From: Methylacidiphilum infernorum V4
GTDB taxonomy: Bacteria; Verrucomicrobiota; Verrucomicrobiia; Methylacidiphilales; Methylacidiphilaceae
Reading direction: 5' to 3'
Length of the DNA: 64,000 bases
Assembly: GCF_000019665.1 (NCBI RefSeq)
Contig: NC_010794.1
Location: forward strand, 248,001 to 312,000
Below the pieces are notes generated by a model that had not been told where the DNA came from, made no database searches, and saw nothing but the letters and a program-made list of their open reading frames with translations. The position numbers and the translations under genes were made by a program. Of this stretch, positions 9,320-18,986 are shown in pieces (within the stretch, counting starts at the first letter, position 1; the number at the start of each line of letters is the position of its first letter).

Positions 9320-11668
9320 CTAGGATTTTACCGCGGTTACCGCTTCGAATTCTTTTCTCAAAAGATGGGCAGCTTCGACCATGTTTCTTAGCGAAGGAAC
9401 GACCTCTTCGTAACTGCGGGTTTTAAGCCCGCAATCGGGATTTACCCATAAGGATTCTTTAGGAAGCACAGATAGGGCTTTTTTAAGGGTATCGAGGATT
9501 TCTTTGACGGTGGGAATCCTTGGAGAGTGAATATCCCAGACCCCCAGGCCGATGTCGTTGGGATATCTGAATCTTGCAAAAGAGTCGATCAATTCGAGGC
9601 CGGATCGAGAAGCTTCAAGGGATATAACATCGGCATCCAGTTTTGCAATGGCTTCAATGATATCTCCAAATTCAGAGTAACACATGTGGGTATGAATCTG
9701 GGTTGAATCTTCGACACAAGAAGAGGCGATCCTAAAACTTTCAATAGCCCACTCTAAATAGTCATTCCAATCGATTTTGCGCAAGGGCAAGCCTTCTCTT
9801 AAGGCGGGTTCATCGATCTGGATCACTCCCAGGCCGTTCTGCTCTAGATCCTTGACTTCATCCCTAATGGCCAAGGCTATCTGTTTTGCGGTAATTTTTC
9901 TGGGCTGGTCGTCTCGTACAAAACTCCATTGCAAGAGCGTAATGGGACCGGTTAGCATGCCCTTCATGGGTTTTGAACTGAGCGATTGAGCAAACTTTGA
10001 CCATTTTATGGTCATGGGTTGCTGCCTTGAAACATCACCATAGATGATCGGAGGCTTGACACAGCGAGACCCATAGCTTTGGACCCATCCGTTTTCTGTG
10101 ATGAGAAAGCCTTTTAGTTTTTCCCCGAAATATTCTACCATATCCGTTCTTTCGAATTCTCCATGGACTAAAACATCCAAGCCTATCTCTTCTTGCAAAC
10201 GGACGACTTTCTTAATCTCTTCTTGGATGAAGGTATCATATTGTTCTTGGGTAATGTGGCCGAGTCGAAATCGAGAACGCATTTTTCTTATTTCTGTCGT
10301 TTGAGGGAAAGAGCCAATGGTGGTAGTGGGAAAAAGAGGAAGGGAAAGTTTTTTGGCTTGAATTTCTTTTCTTATTCGATAGGGGTTTTTTCTAGAAAGA
10401 TCTGCCTCCTTTAGGGCTGCCAACCTTTGTTGAACAGACTGATCATGAATTAATCCACTTGTTTTTCTCTGTTCTATGGCTCGTTGGTTCTCCTTATACT
10501 GTTCGTCATTTTGATAATTTTCTACTAAAGCGAGTCTAGCGATAGTGGCCAGTTCTTCTATTTTTTCATCGGCAAAGGCAAGCCAACTTTTGATCTCCCC
10601 GCTAAGCTGTTTCTCCTCTTTTAAGCTGACAGGAACAAAAAGGAGTGAGCAGGAAGGGGCTAACCAAAGCCGTTCGACGGGGATGAACTCCAGGGCATGA
10701 TGAATAATTTTTAATGACTGGGAAAAATCATTTTTCCAAACATTTCTTCCGTCAATAATACCCAGGGAAAGAACCCTGTTTTTATTCCAGTTTTGGAGTA
10801 AACCCTGGAGTTCTTGACCTGCCCGGGTGCAATCGTAATGGAGACCATCGATAGGAATGGAACTCACTATTTCCCTGTTTTCTTTTAGAGCTCCAAAATA
10901 AGTGGCTAAAAGGATCTTCAGCGAAGGAACAGCCCCTTTGAGCTTGGTATAAACTTCATAAAAGGCTTTCTGCCACTCGGTGGAAATGTCTAGTGTTAAA
11001 ATGGGTTCATCTAGCTCAATCCAGTCAGCGCCCAAGCTGTAAAATTCTTTTAGAATTTCTTCGTAGATAGGGAGGATCTTAGCGATGAGTTCGGCATTTT
11101 TAATTGAGGGATCTTTTTTCTTACCGAGGAAAAGGAAGGAAATCGGCCCCAAGAGTATCGGTTTAGTCAAAAAGCCGAGGAACTTTGCCTGCTTAAACTC
11201 TTCAAAAGGTTTTGAAGAAGACAGAGAAAAATGCTGGTCTTTCTCAAATTCGGGAACGATATAGTGGTAGTTGGTATCGAACCACTTCGTCATCTCCATG
11301 GGATGAGGAATATTGGAACTATCCTGTCCCCTTCGAGATTTTTCCATTCCCCTAGCCATGGTAAAGAGAAGATCTAAGGAAATAGGCCCATTATGACTTT
11401 TAAACCGCTGGGGAACGGCCCCAACAAGGCATAGGGTATCTAGGACATGGTCATAAAAGCTGAAATCGTTGGAGCAGAGAAGGGAAATTTGAGCCTTGTG
11501 CTGTTTTTCCCAGGCTTCTTTTTTAATCCCCTCTGCCGCCTCTATCAGGTCATGAAGGGAACTCTCTCCTTTCCAGTAAGACTCTAAAGCAAATTTAAGT
11601 TGTCGGCGAGATCCAATGCGGGGATAACCAAGGATATGGGTATAGAGGTGATTTTTGGAACTACTCAT
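9320..11668 (-). CDS. metE: cobalamin-independent methionine synthase
   Basis: MetE transfers a methyl group from 5-methyltetrahydropteroyl-triglutamate to homocysteine. The 782-residue length is right for the two-barrel enzyme. The N-terminal domain starts LGYPRIGSRRQLKFALESYW. The C-terminal domain has TTIGSFPQTTEIRKMR, the methyl-folate and homocysteine regions, and the zinc ligands in HTHMCYSEFGDI and VNPDCGLKTRSYEE. No S-box, T-box or B12 riboswitch was seen in the roughly 130 bases upstream. Its presence implies methionine synthesis without B12. Confidence 0.97.
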   Translation of the reverse strand: MSSSKNHLYTHILGYPRIGSRRQLKFALESYWKGESSLHDLIEAAEGIKKEAWEKQHKAQISLLCSNDFSFYDHVLDTLCLVGAVPQRFKSHNGPISLDLLFTMARGMEKSRRGQDSSNIPHPMEMTKWFDTNYHYIVPEFEKDQHFSLSSSKPFEEFKQAKFLGFLTKPILLGPISFLFLGKKKDPSIKNAELIAKILPIYEEILKEFYSLGADWIELDEPILTLDISTEWQKAFYEVYTKLKGAVPSLKILLATYFGALKENREIVSSIPIDGLHYDCTRAGQELQGLLQNWNKNRVLSLGIIDGRNVWKNDFSQSLKIIHHALEFIPVERLWLAPSCSLLFVPVSLKEEKQLSGEIKSWLAFADEKIEELATIARLALVENYQNDEQYKENQRAIEQRKTSGLIHDQSVQQRLAALKEADLSRKNPYRIRKEIQAKKLSLPLFPTTTIGSFPQTTEIRKMRSRFRLGHITQEQYDTFIQEEIKKVVRLQEEIGLDVLVHGEFERTDMVEYFGEKLKGFLITENGWVQSYGSRCVKPPIIYGDVSRQQPMTIKWSKFAQSLSSKPMKGMLTGPITLLQWSFVRDDQPRKITAKQIALAIRDEVKDLEQNGLGVIQIDEPALREGLPLRKIDWNDYLEWAIESFRIASSCVEDSTQIHTHMCYSEFGDIIEAIAKLDADVISLEASRSGLELIDSFARFRYPNDIGLGVWDIHSPRIPTVKEILDTLKKALSVLPKESLWVNPDCGLKTRSYEEVVPSLRNMVEAAHLLRKEFEAVTAVKS

Positions 11669-11802
11669 AGATTTTATCCCTTTAACTTAAGATAATTGAA
11701 CGAAAAACATGAAGATAACCGTCATCATTGTAAAGAAGAATGAGTTTTTTTTTCAAATAAATTATTTTATCCCTGTAGGAATATCGTCATTTTAATTGGG
11801 TT

Positions 11803-12618
11803 GTGACATTGTTTGAGATTAAAAGCTTGTTATCTTCTAACCACCTTTCTCCAAGTAAGAAGTTGGGGCAGAATTTTCTCATCGATCAAAACTTGGCTAA
11901 ATTTATAGTAAGAGAGACCCTGGAGGGTGTACCTTTACCCCAGGAAATTTATGAAATTGGTCCCGGTCTTGGATCGTTGACCGAGTTTTTTTTGCAGCAA
12001 AATGTTTTCTTAAAGGCCATTGAAATAGATAGAGGATTTTGCAAGGTCTTGCTCGAAAGATTTAGTGCCAATCCTCGGTTTGAACTTATTCAAGCTAACG
12101 CTTTAGATTTTTCTTTTCCCCAATCGACCCATGGGAAAATCCTTGTAGGGAATCTTCCCTACACCATATCCAGCCCTTTATTGGCCAAGCTGGCTCTTCT
12201 TGCTGTTCCTTTCCCCAGAATGATCTTTACCCTGCAGCAGGAAGTCGCCTCAAGACTCATGGCAAAAACGCGAACGAAAGATTTTGGAGCACTCTCTGTT
12301 CTCATGCAGTATTTTTTTGAAATTAAGAAGATGAGAAAAGTTCCCAAAGAGGTGTTTTATCCTGTTCCAAAGATTGAATCGGCCGTTGTTTTCTTTGAAC
12401 CTAAAAATACGGCCTTTAGGATGGATGCCCCGGAGAAGTATTCTTTTTATGCTTTCGTCAGAAGATGCTTTTCTCAGCGTAGAAAAAAGCTTGGGAAAAT
12501 TTTGCATATCCCCTTAGACCACAGACCGGATGAAATCCCTCCTGAATGCTGGGCAAATCTATGGATGGAATTAAAAGATTCCCGCATGGAAAAAAGCGGG
12601 GGTAGCTGTAAAAACTAA
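11803..12618 (+). CDS. rsmA: 16S rRNA dimethyladenosine transferase RsmA (KsgA)
   Basis: RsmA dimethylates two adjacent adenosines in helix 45 of 16S rRNA. The 271-residue protein shows KKLGQNFLIDQNLA, the SAM loop YEIGPGLGSLTEFFL and the catalytic NLPY motif in VGNLPYTISSPLL. The C-terminal domain carries the family pattern FYPVPKIESAVVFF. The start is GTG at 11803. It diverges from metE. Two tiny membrane-protein genes follow on the same strand within about 70 bases. Confidence 0.95.
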   Translation: MTLFEIKSLLSSNHLSPSKKLGQNFLIDQNLAKFIVRETLEGVPLPQEIYEIGPGLGSLTEFFLQQNVFLKAIEIDRGFCKVLLERFSANPRFELIQANALDFSFPQSTHGKILVGNLPYTISSPLLAKLALLAVPFPRMIFTLQQEVASRLMAKTRTKDFGALSVLMQYFFEIKKMRKVPKEVFYPVPKIESAVVFFEPKNTAFRMDAPEKYSFYAFVRRCFSQRRKKLGKILHIPLDHRPDEIPPECWANLWMELKDSRMEKSGGSCKN

Positions 12619-12684
12619 ACTTTCTTTTCTTTTCATTCTGTTTTGAAATGACAAAAAGGAAGGATTTTTGTCCAGGAATTTCCT

Positions 12685-12837
12685 ATGAACGAAGATAAAA
12701 CAGAAAAAAAAGATAATCCCCGGAAAAAAAAATCGGTGGCGGCTGAAAATATTTATTTTTTCATCATCATGTTCTTGATCGGGCTGCTCTTTATATTCTT
12801 GATATTCTCGGTAATAAGCAAAAAAAGCTACATGTAA
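12685..12837 (+). CDS. small single-pass membrane protein A (50 aa)
   Basis: This short gene encodes 50 residues starting at ATG 12685, with AGGA eight bases upstream. A lysine-rich, highly charged cytoplasmic-looking tail of about 22 residues precedes one strong membrane helix (YFFIIMFLIGLLFIFLIFSV) and a short basic end. The next gene encodes a protein nearly identical over the helix (IYF-I-MFLIGLLF-FLIFSVISK) but with a different tail. The pair therefore arose by tandem duplication and both copies stay open. No known family is recognised. The conserved helix argues for real proteins rather than chance frames. Confidence 0.7.
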   Translation: MNEDKTEKKDNPRKKKSVAAENIYFFIIMFLIGLLFIFLIFSVISKKSYM

Positions 12838-12880
12838 AAAAAAAGCTTTTTGTTTTCTTAAAATGACATAACATTAGCTT

Positions 12881-13030
12881 ATGTCATCCAAGGATCCTAA
12901 AAATCGTCCGAAAAAGACCCTGGCGCCGGGAGATATATATTTCCTTATTGTTATGTTTTTAATTGGCCTTCTGTTCCTGTTTCTCATTTTTTCCGTAATC
13001 AGCAAAAGCACCGTTCATGTTCACGGATAA
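12881..13030 (+). CDS. small single-pass membrane protein B (49 aa), paralogue of A
   Basis: The 49-residue product has a short basic N-terminus and then a membrane helix (IYFLIVMFLIGLLFLFLIFS). It ends in SKSTVHVHG. Over the helix it matches the preceding microprotein with mostly conservative changes, while the flanks differ freely, as expected for paralogues selected on the membrane segment. No clear ribosome site precedes the ATG at 12881; it may be translated from the same message as the first copy, 43 bases upstream. Function is unknown. Possible roles include a small subunit of a respiratory or other membrane complex. Confidence 0.65.
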   Translation: MSSKDPKNRPKKTLAPGDIYFLIVMFLIGLLFLFLIFSVISKSTVHVHG

Positions 13031-13118
13031 AAACTTTAAAGACTCCTTTAAGGAAGCTTGAGGCGGCCAAAAGTCTTTTGTTCCTTTTTTAATAGCTAAT
13101 CTTCTCTATTATCTTGTT

Positions 13119-14600
13119 ATGGATTTGGCTGCATCTGTGGATATAGGATCACATAGCTTTCATTTGATCGTCGTCCAAGTGGAAAATGGATCTATTCGAG
13201 CCATCGACAAAATAAGAGATCCTGTTTCTCTGGCTGCGGGACTAGATGAGAACAGGTATCTGAGCAAGGAATCCATATCTAGAGCCGTTAATTCCCTGCG
13301 GAAATTTGGAGAAAGGCTAAGATCGATTCCTCCCCATCGGGTCAGGGCTGTTGGAACGAATACTCTTCGCACGGCTAAAAACAGGGAAGAATTTATAAAA
13401 AGTGCAGAAGAAGCCTTGGGCCACCAGATCGATGTGATTTCAGGTCATGAAGAGGCTCGCTTGATTTATCTTGGTGTTGCTCATTCCATGGAAGACGATG
13501 GCCAAAAAAGGCTCGTCATTGATATCGGGGGGGGAAGCACAGAACTTATTCTAGGAGAAGGATTTTTACCTCGCCGAGTGGAGAGTCTTTATATCGGTTG
13601 TGTAAGCCTCTCCAAAGCCTTTTTTTCTGAAGGGATCATTGCGGCTTCAAGATTGAGAGATGCAGAAATAATGGCATTGCAAGAATTAGAGCCGATAGCG
13701 AACATTTTTAAAAAACAGGGTTGGCAGAGAACAATCGGCTCCAGTGGAACGATTTTAGCTATTCAGGATATTGTCATTGCCGAGGGCTGGTCAAAGAGTG
13801 GTATCAGTGCCTCCTCGTTAAAAAAATTAAGGAAATATCTTTTGTCGGCGGGAAGCATTGAACGGCTTTCTCTCAAAGGCGTTGATTATGATAGAAAACA
13901 GGTTTTACCGGGTGGGTTTGCTATCCTTTCCGCCATTTTTGAGGCTCTTTCCATTGAGAATATGGAGGTATCCTCTGGAGCTCTCCGGGAAGGGGTAATT
14001 TATGATTTGTTAGGTAGACTTTATCAGAAAGATATTCGAGAGAAGACTGTAAGAGAGCTCATGAACCGTTTTCAAGTCGATGAGGCTCAAGCAGAAAGAG
14101 TTCGAGCCGTTGCCTTATCCTTTTATGAAAAAGTTAAAAAGGATTGGAAGATTGAGGGAGATTTTCAAAGAAGAATACTTATTTGGGCTTCGCTTCTCCA
14201 CGAAATAGGCCTGTTTGTTTCTTATAGCCAGTATCACAAACATGGACAATACCTTTTAAATCACCTCGACATGCCGGGTTTTTCTTTAAGAGATCAACAA
14301 TGCCTTTCTTTTCTTGTTCGTTCTCATAGGCGAAAATTTCCTCTTGCCGAACTTCAGCTCTTGAGGTCTGAAGACAGAGAGACGATGCGAAAACTTGGCG
14401 TTCTATTGAGACTGGCCGTTTTGATTAATCGGGTGCGTAACGATGATGAAACTCCTCAAATAGATATAAAAGCGAGCTCCAGTCTTATCAAGCTTACTTT
14501 TCCCCAGGGTTGGCTAAAGGACCATCCCTTGACTGAAGCAGACTTGGCCACAGAGGCGCAATACTTGGTTAATGCAGGTTTCTTTTTGCAATATAGCTAA
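13119..14600 (+). CDS. exopolyphosphatase / guanosine pentaphosphatase family protein
   Basis: The 493-residue protein is a Ppx/GppA phosphatase of the actin-like ATPase fold, with a C-terminal HD-type helical domain. Visible motifs are SVDIGSHSFHLIVVQV at the N-terminus, RAVGTNTLRTAKN, the catalytic region ISGHEEARLIYLGVA, and the phosphate loop VIDIGGGSTELIL. The C-terminal part holds SLLHEIGLFVSYSQYHKHGQY, typical of the helical domain. It would hydrolyse polyphosphate or pppGpp; sequence alone does not separate Ppx from GppA. It is convergent with zwf, with only 11 bases between the stops. Confidence 0.9.
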   Translation: MDLAASVDIGSHSFHLIVVQVENGSIRAIDKIRDPVSLAAGLDENRYLSKESISRAVNSLRKFGERLRSIPPHRVRAVGTNTLRTAKNREEFIKSAEEALGHQIDVISGHEEARLIYLGVAHSMEDDGQKRLVIDIGGGSTELILGEGFLPRRVESLYIGCVSLSKAFFSEGIIAASRLRDAEIMALQELEPIANIFKKQGWQRTIGSSGTILAIQDIVIAEGWSKSGISASSLKKLRKYLLSAGSIERLSLKGVDYDRKQVLPGGFAILSAIFEALSIENMEVSSGALREGVIYDLLGRLYQKDIREKTVRELMNRFQVDEAQAERVRAVALSFYEKVKKDWKIEGDFQRRILIWASLLHEIGLFVSYSQYHKHGQYLLNHLDMPGFSLRDQQCLSFLVRSHRRKFPLAELQLLRSEDRETMRKLGVLLRLAVLINRVRNDDETPQIDIKASSSLIKLTFPQGWLKDHPLTEADLATEAQYLVNAGFFLQYS

Positions 14601-14611
14601 GAGCTGTGAAA

Positions 14612-16123
14612 TCAATATCCTCCTTCATACCAGCTTTTCCCATCTTTAGCTATCAGTACTTGAGCAGCTTCTGGCCCCCAGCTCCCAGCCGGATAATTCG
14701 GAAAGTCGATGGGGGGAGTGTTTTCCCAGAACTCGAGGATAGGGTCAACAATAGACCAGGCTGCTTGAGCTTGATCAGCACGCATGAACAAGGTCCCATC
14801 TCCGATGATCACATCCCGCAGAAGCGTTTCGTAAGCCTCAGGAGAGGCTTTTTTAAATGCCTCTTGGTATTTAAATTGAAGGTTAACCGGGCTTAAACGG
14901 ATGACCGGACCCGGGATTTTGGCGTGGAATACAAGCGAGATACTCTCCTCAGGTTGGATATTAAGGATCATTCTGTTGGGGAGCCATTGATCAAGAGCCC
15001 GAGCGGGAAATGCTTGGTGAGGGATGGGTTTTAGAGTAACGACGATCTGGGTGACTCTTTTAGTCAGTCTTTTCCCTGTTCTGAGATAAAAAGGAACATT
15101 CTGCCAGCGCCAATTATCAATGAAAAGCTTGATCGCTGCAAAAGTTTCTGTAGAAGAATCGGGATTAACACCGGGTTCCTCTCTATAAGCTAGGACTTCT
15201 TTACCCTTTATCCATCCTCTGCCGTATTGTCCACGGACGGCAATCTGGTGGACCTCGTCAGGAGTGATCTTTCTGACCGCATGAAGAACGTCCACTTTTT
15301 TGTTTCGGATTTCATCGGAGTCAAAGGAAACCGGGGGTTCCATGGCTATGAGGCAGAGGAGTTGAAGCATGTGATTCTGGACCATGTCGCGAAGGGCACC
15401 TGCACGCTCGTAATACTCTCCCCGCAGTTCTACTCCCACTTCTTCAGCTACGGTAATTTGGACATGGTCGATGTATCGGCTATCCCAAATCGGCTCCCAC
15501 CAAGCGTTTGCAAATCTCAAGGCAAGAATATTCTGGACGGTTTCTTTCCCTAGATAATGATCTATTCTAAAAATTTGAGATTCTCTGAAAACTTTCCCAA
15601 GGCATTGGTCGAGCTCGTTGGCTGACTTCAGGTCATGACCGTAGGGTTTTTCGACGACGATCCTCGCTTCTCCAGGTGCTAAAAAGAGTTGAGCGATACC
15701 GATTTGGTTGACGACGGTCTGGATTAAACTAGGGGAGATGGCTAGATAAAATATCCAATTGGGTTTGGTTTCCCACTTTGATCCGATCTGTTCGAGGGTA
15801 TGTTTCAAAGATTCATAGAAAGCTTCTTCGGACAAGTCGGCGATCAAGTAGGACTCTATTTTTTCCGAAAAACTGGGCCATAAAGAGCTCTCATATTGAG
15901 GAGCAAACGATTCGATGCCACTTCTGATATGTTCGCGATAGGCTTCTAAATTCATTGATTTTCTATCTGCGGCGACAATGGCGAAATTATCGGGAAGCCA
16001 ATTTGATCTATATAAACTGTAGAGGGCTGGGAAAAGCTTGCGCCAACTGAGATCTCCTGCTCCTCCAAAAATGATGAAAATGGTCGAAGCGTTTTGATTT
16101 AATTTTTCAATGGTTCGGGTCAT
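14612..16123 (-). CDS. zwf: glucose-6-phosphate 1-dehydrogenase
   Basis: Zwf makes 6-phosphogluconolactone and NADPH from glucose-6-phosphate. The NADP-binding motif reads IFGGAGDLSWRKLFPALY, with Gly where many homologues have Ser. The active-site segment RIDHYLGKETVQNILALRFAN is complete, as is VVEKPYGHDLKSA. The 503-residue length is normal. No 6-phosphogluconolactonase or gnd gene is adjacent, so it is a single-gene unit here. It would feed the oxidative pentose phosphate pathway. Confidence 0.96.
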   Translation of the reverse strand: MTRTIEKLNQNASTIFIIFGGAGDLSWRKLFPALYSLYRSNWLPDNFAIVAADRKSMNLEAYREHIRSGIESFAPQYESSLWPSFSEKIESYLIADLSEEAFYESLKHTLEQIGSKWETKPNWIFYLAISPSLIQTVVNQIGIAQLFLAPGEARIVVEKPYGHDLKSANELDQCLGKVFRESQIFRIDHYLGKETVQNILALRFANAWWEPIWDSRYIDHVQITVAEEVGVELRGEYYERAGALRDMVQNHMLQLLCLIAMEPPVSFDSDEIRNKKVDVLHAVRKITPDEVHQIAVRGQYGRGWIKGKEVLAYREEPGVNPDSSTETFAAIKLFIDNWRWQNVPFYLRTGKRLTKRVTQIVVTLKPIPHQAFPARALDQWLPNRMILNIQPEESISLVFHAKIPGPVIRLSPVNLQFKYQEAFKKASPEAYETLLRDVIIGDGTLFMRADQAQAAWSIVDPILEFWENTPPIDFPNYPAGSWGPEAAQVLIAKDGKSWYEGGY

Positions 16124-16239
16124 GGTCGGATTCCTAAAAGCTTAAAGAAAGCATGAGGTTGGAAATAGAAATAGGATACATCACTCATAGAAACCCTTAT
16201 GTACGAAATAAAGTTGCAAAAAAAAGAAAGTGAAGGGAT

Positions 16240-16617
16240 TTATTTTTGAATCTTTTTAAGCACCACAGGCTTACCAAAAACCTTGTGATTAGGATCGATG
16301 AGCTCGTTGTCCCGGATGAGTAAAAGGGCAAAAACTTTGCCCGCCGACCCGATTAAAATTTTATCACCTTCTACTTTGTATTCCGCTTCCCACTCATCCT
16401 TTTCCTGGGGATTGGTGGGTGTTTTGGAACGACGTTCTGCCTTGGCTTTTCCCTCTTTACTCAGGTAAAGGGTAACACAGGTTAGAGTTCCGTTTTCTTC
16501 ATTCCAGCAACCCGTATACTTTCCTTCAGGATTGAGGGATGGAGGTTGCCGAGAACAACCGGCAAAAAAGGAGATGGAAGTTATCAATAAAAATAAGGAT
16601 AAAAAGAGATGTCTCAT
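16240..16617 (-). CDS. small lipoprotein of unknown function
   Basis: The 125-residue product starts with a lipoprotein signal peptide ending in the lipobox FFAGC, so Cys is the predicted lipidated residue. The mature part contains GKYTGCWNEENGTLTCVTLYLS and a beta-rich remainder, with two further cysteines that could form a disulphide. It resembles small extracytoplasmic beta-barrel lipoproteins such as those that respond to cell-envelope load, but no precise family can be named. It sits alone upstream of zwf on the same strand. Confidence 0.7.
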   Translation of the reverse strand: MRHLFLSLFLLITSISFFAGCSRQPPSLNPEGKYTGCWNEENGTLTCVTLYLSKEGKAKAERRSKTPTNPQEKDEWEAEYKVEGDKILIGSAGKVFALLLIRDNELIDPNHKVFGKPVVLKKIQK

Positions 16618-17023
16618 GGAAGATGGAGCCGCTTTTACTTTTCGATAAAAAACAATACAGCCGGGAGTAAAGATAATAAAGTATTTCTTTATTTTGTTTA
16701 TTCTTTGATACTTCCAGGATTCCCTTCATAAGAAGCTAAGAGCAAAGAACTTAAGAGGATTGTCCAACTACCTATTCAGACCCTTGTACATTCCCTAGCC
16801 CTCGGCATTTGCTGGCCCCATTTCTAATGGATCGGATTAAGAAGGAATAGAAAAACTTTAACTAGGTTCTCCGTGGAACCAGCAGCTGTTTTTGGAAATT
16901 CTTCCTGAGTTTTCATTTCTTTCTTTTCATTCTACCCTTGTTAATGACTACGGGAGAAGGGGAAAGAAAAGGCGATTTTTACAACCCTGTCCCAACGACT
17001 GAACGAATACAAAGGATAAGGAT
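16618..17023. other. intergenic region upstream of the oxidase gene
   Basis: About 400 bases separate the divergent lipoprotein and oxidase genes. A short inverted repeat, GGTTC/GAACC, lies at 16865-16880. No gene, CRISPR-like repeat or clear terminator was found. The region must hold promoters for both flanking genes. Confidence 0.45.
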
Positions 17024-18916
17024 ATGGACAATCAGGATTTTATTCATGCCGGCAAACAGGATGTTTCTCATCACCCAGAGGGGATAGCTACGGAAAATTT
17101 AGGTGGAAAACAGGCTGAAGGCCATCATGAACAGTTGCCCTGGTATCGCAAGTATCTGTTTTCAACGGATCACAAGGTTATCGGGATGCAGTACATGATC
17201 ACCTCCTTGATTATAGCCCTCTTCGGTTTTGGGCTGATGATCGTTATGAGATGGCAGCTTTCTTATCCTGGGAAGCCTATTCCTATTTTTGGGGGGATTT
17301 TAGAAAACATTTTTGGCCCTGAAATGTTTTCCGGGGGAGTGATGACTCCTCAAGCCTATAACTCCTTTGGAGCTATCCATGGGACGGTCATGATATTCAT
17401 GGCCCTTGTGCCAGCCCTCTTTGCCGGTTTTGGCAATTTTGTGGTCCCCCTGCAGTTGGGGGCTCCTGACATGGCCTTCCCGCGGCTAAACATGGCCAGC
17501 TTTTGGTGCTTTTTTGTAGGCGCGGTGATTATCATGGTGAGTTTTTTTGTTCCCGGAGGGGCCGCGAAATCGGGCTGGACTTCTTATCCACCCCTTGCTG
17601 ACTTGGCGGACTCCGGGCCCCATTTTCATCCCCTCTTTAATGGCCAGACTCTATGGCTTCTGGGTATGGCTTTCAACATCACGGGTTCTCTACTTGGAGT
17701 CATTAACATGATCACAACCATTTTTCAGTTGAGAGCCCCCGGGCTCAGTTGGATGAGGCTTCCTTTTTTTATTTGGACTGAGTTGGTCACAGCTTTTCTC
17801 ATGCTTCTGGCTTTTCCACCCTTGGAAGCGGCGGCTATAATGCAATTAATGGATAGATTGGCGGGCACGAGTTTCTTTTCTCCAGAGGGTTTGATCGTCA
17901 ACGGGCAGCATGTCCATTATAGTGGAGGAGGTTCCCCTCTGCTTTGGCAGCATCTTTTTTGGTTTTTGGGCCATCCTGAAGTGTATGTCCAGATTCTGCC
18001 TACGATGGGTATTGTGGCCGAGATTATAGCCAATAATACGCGAAAGCCTCTCTGGAGTTACAAGATCCTTGTATACTCCGTTTTGGCAATTGGTTTTGTA
18101 GGGATGATTGTCTGGGCACACCATATGTACATGACGGGAATGGGGCAAGCCATTAGTACCTTTTTTCAGCTCTTTACAACCATTATTTCTATTCCATCGG
18201 TTCTCATCGGTACAGTTTTACTCATGTCTCTTTGGGGGGCTTCAATACGGTTTAACCTGCCTATGTTATTTGCTTTGGCTTGGTTGCCCTTATTTGGAAT
18301 CGGGGGGTTGACGGGTCTTCCCTTGGGATGGTCTTCTTCGGATATGGTTTTACATGATACTTATTACGTCATCGGTCATTTTCATTACATGATGGCTCCA
18401 ACCTCGATTATGGCCCTTTTTGCCGGAATATATTATTGGTATCCAAAGGCAACGGGGAGAGAAATGAACGTTTTTTTGGGAAAACTTCATTTTTGGCCTA
18501 CATTTATAACCTTTAATGGAGTTTTTTTCCCCATGTTGATCCAGGGTTTTGCAGGTGTCCATAGAAGATGGTATGACGGTGGGCAGGGTTGGGAAATGGC
18601 TCAAGGGGTGTTGTGGCTCAATCAGGTTATGTCTGTTTCATCGTGGCTGCTTGCTCTTGCTCAGATTCCTTTTATTATCAATTTCTTCTGGAGTCTTTTT
18701 TACGGAAAGAAAGTCCAATCGGATAATCCATGGCAGGGAACAACCCTGGAGTGGGCGGCACCGACGCCTCCCGGGCATGGAAACTTTCTTTCGGCTCTCA
18801 CCGTTTATCGAGGTCCGTATGAATATAGTGTTCCCGGCGCCGATAAAGATTATTCTCCTCAATGGGAGCCCGATGCAAAGCCAAAAATTCCCCAAGCTAA
18901 AGTAGCAAAAGTATAG
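17024..18916 (+). CDS. heme-copper cytochrome c oxidase subunit I, lacking the K-channel lysine
   Basis: The 630-residue, twelve-helix protein is the catalytic subunit of a terminal oxidase that reduces O2 and pumps protons. Ligands are in place: low-spin heme His119 (GAIHGTVMIF) and His454; CuB His317, with the cross-link Tyr321 in GHPEVYVQILP; the His366-His367 pair in VWAHHMYMTGM; and heme a3 His452 in GHFHYMM. The D-channel aspartate (GAPDMAFP, Asp149) and Glu319 are present. The K-channel lysine position, canonically in VPTGIK, is Ile395 in SIPSVLIG. AAAGG precedes the ATG. No subunit II or III gene is adjacent. Confidence 0.94.
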   Translation: MDNQDFIHAGKQDVSHHPEGIATENLGGKQAEGHHEQLPWYRKYLFSTDHKVIGMQYMITSLIIALFGFGLMIVMRWQLSYPGKPIPIFGGILENIFGPEMFSGGVMTPQAYNSFGAIHGTVMIFMALVPALFAGFGNFVVPLQLGAPDMAFPRLNMASFWCFFVGAVIIMVSFFVPGGAAKSGWTSYPPLADLADSGPHFHPLFNGQTLWLLGMAFNITGSLLGVINMITTIFQLRAPGLSWMRLPFFIWTELVTAFLMLLAFPPLEAAAIMQLMDRLAGTSFFSPEGLIVNGQHVHYSGGGSPLLWQHLFWFLGHPEVYVQILPTMGIVAEIIANNTRKPLWSYKILVYSVLAIGFVGMIVWAHHMYMTGMGQAISTFFQLFTTIISIPSVLIGTVLLMSLWGASIRFNLPMLFALAWLPLFGIGGLTGLPLGWSSSDMVLHDTYYVIGHFHYMMAPTSIMALFAGIYYWYPKATGREMNVFLGKLHFWPTFITFNGVFFPMLIQGFAGVHRRWYDGGQGWEMAQGVLWLNQVMSVSSWLLALAQIPFIINFFWSLFYGKKVQSDNPWQGTTLEWAAPTPPGHGNFLSALTVYRGPYEYSVPGADKDYSPQWEPDAKPKIPQAKVAKV

Positions 18917-18986
18917 CGATGGAAAAAAACTCCCTCAAAAGCATCTTATGTTATAGGAGGGTGAATTTAAAGGGGAGTGGAGTTTA

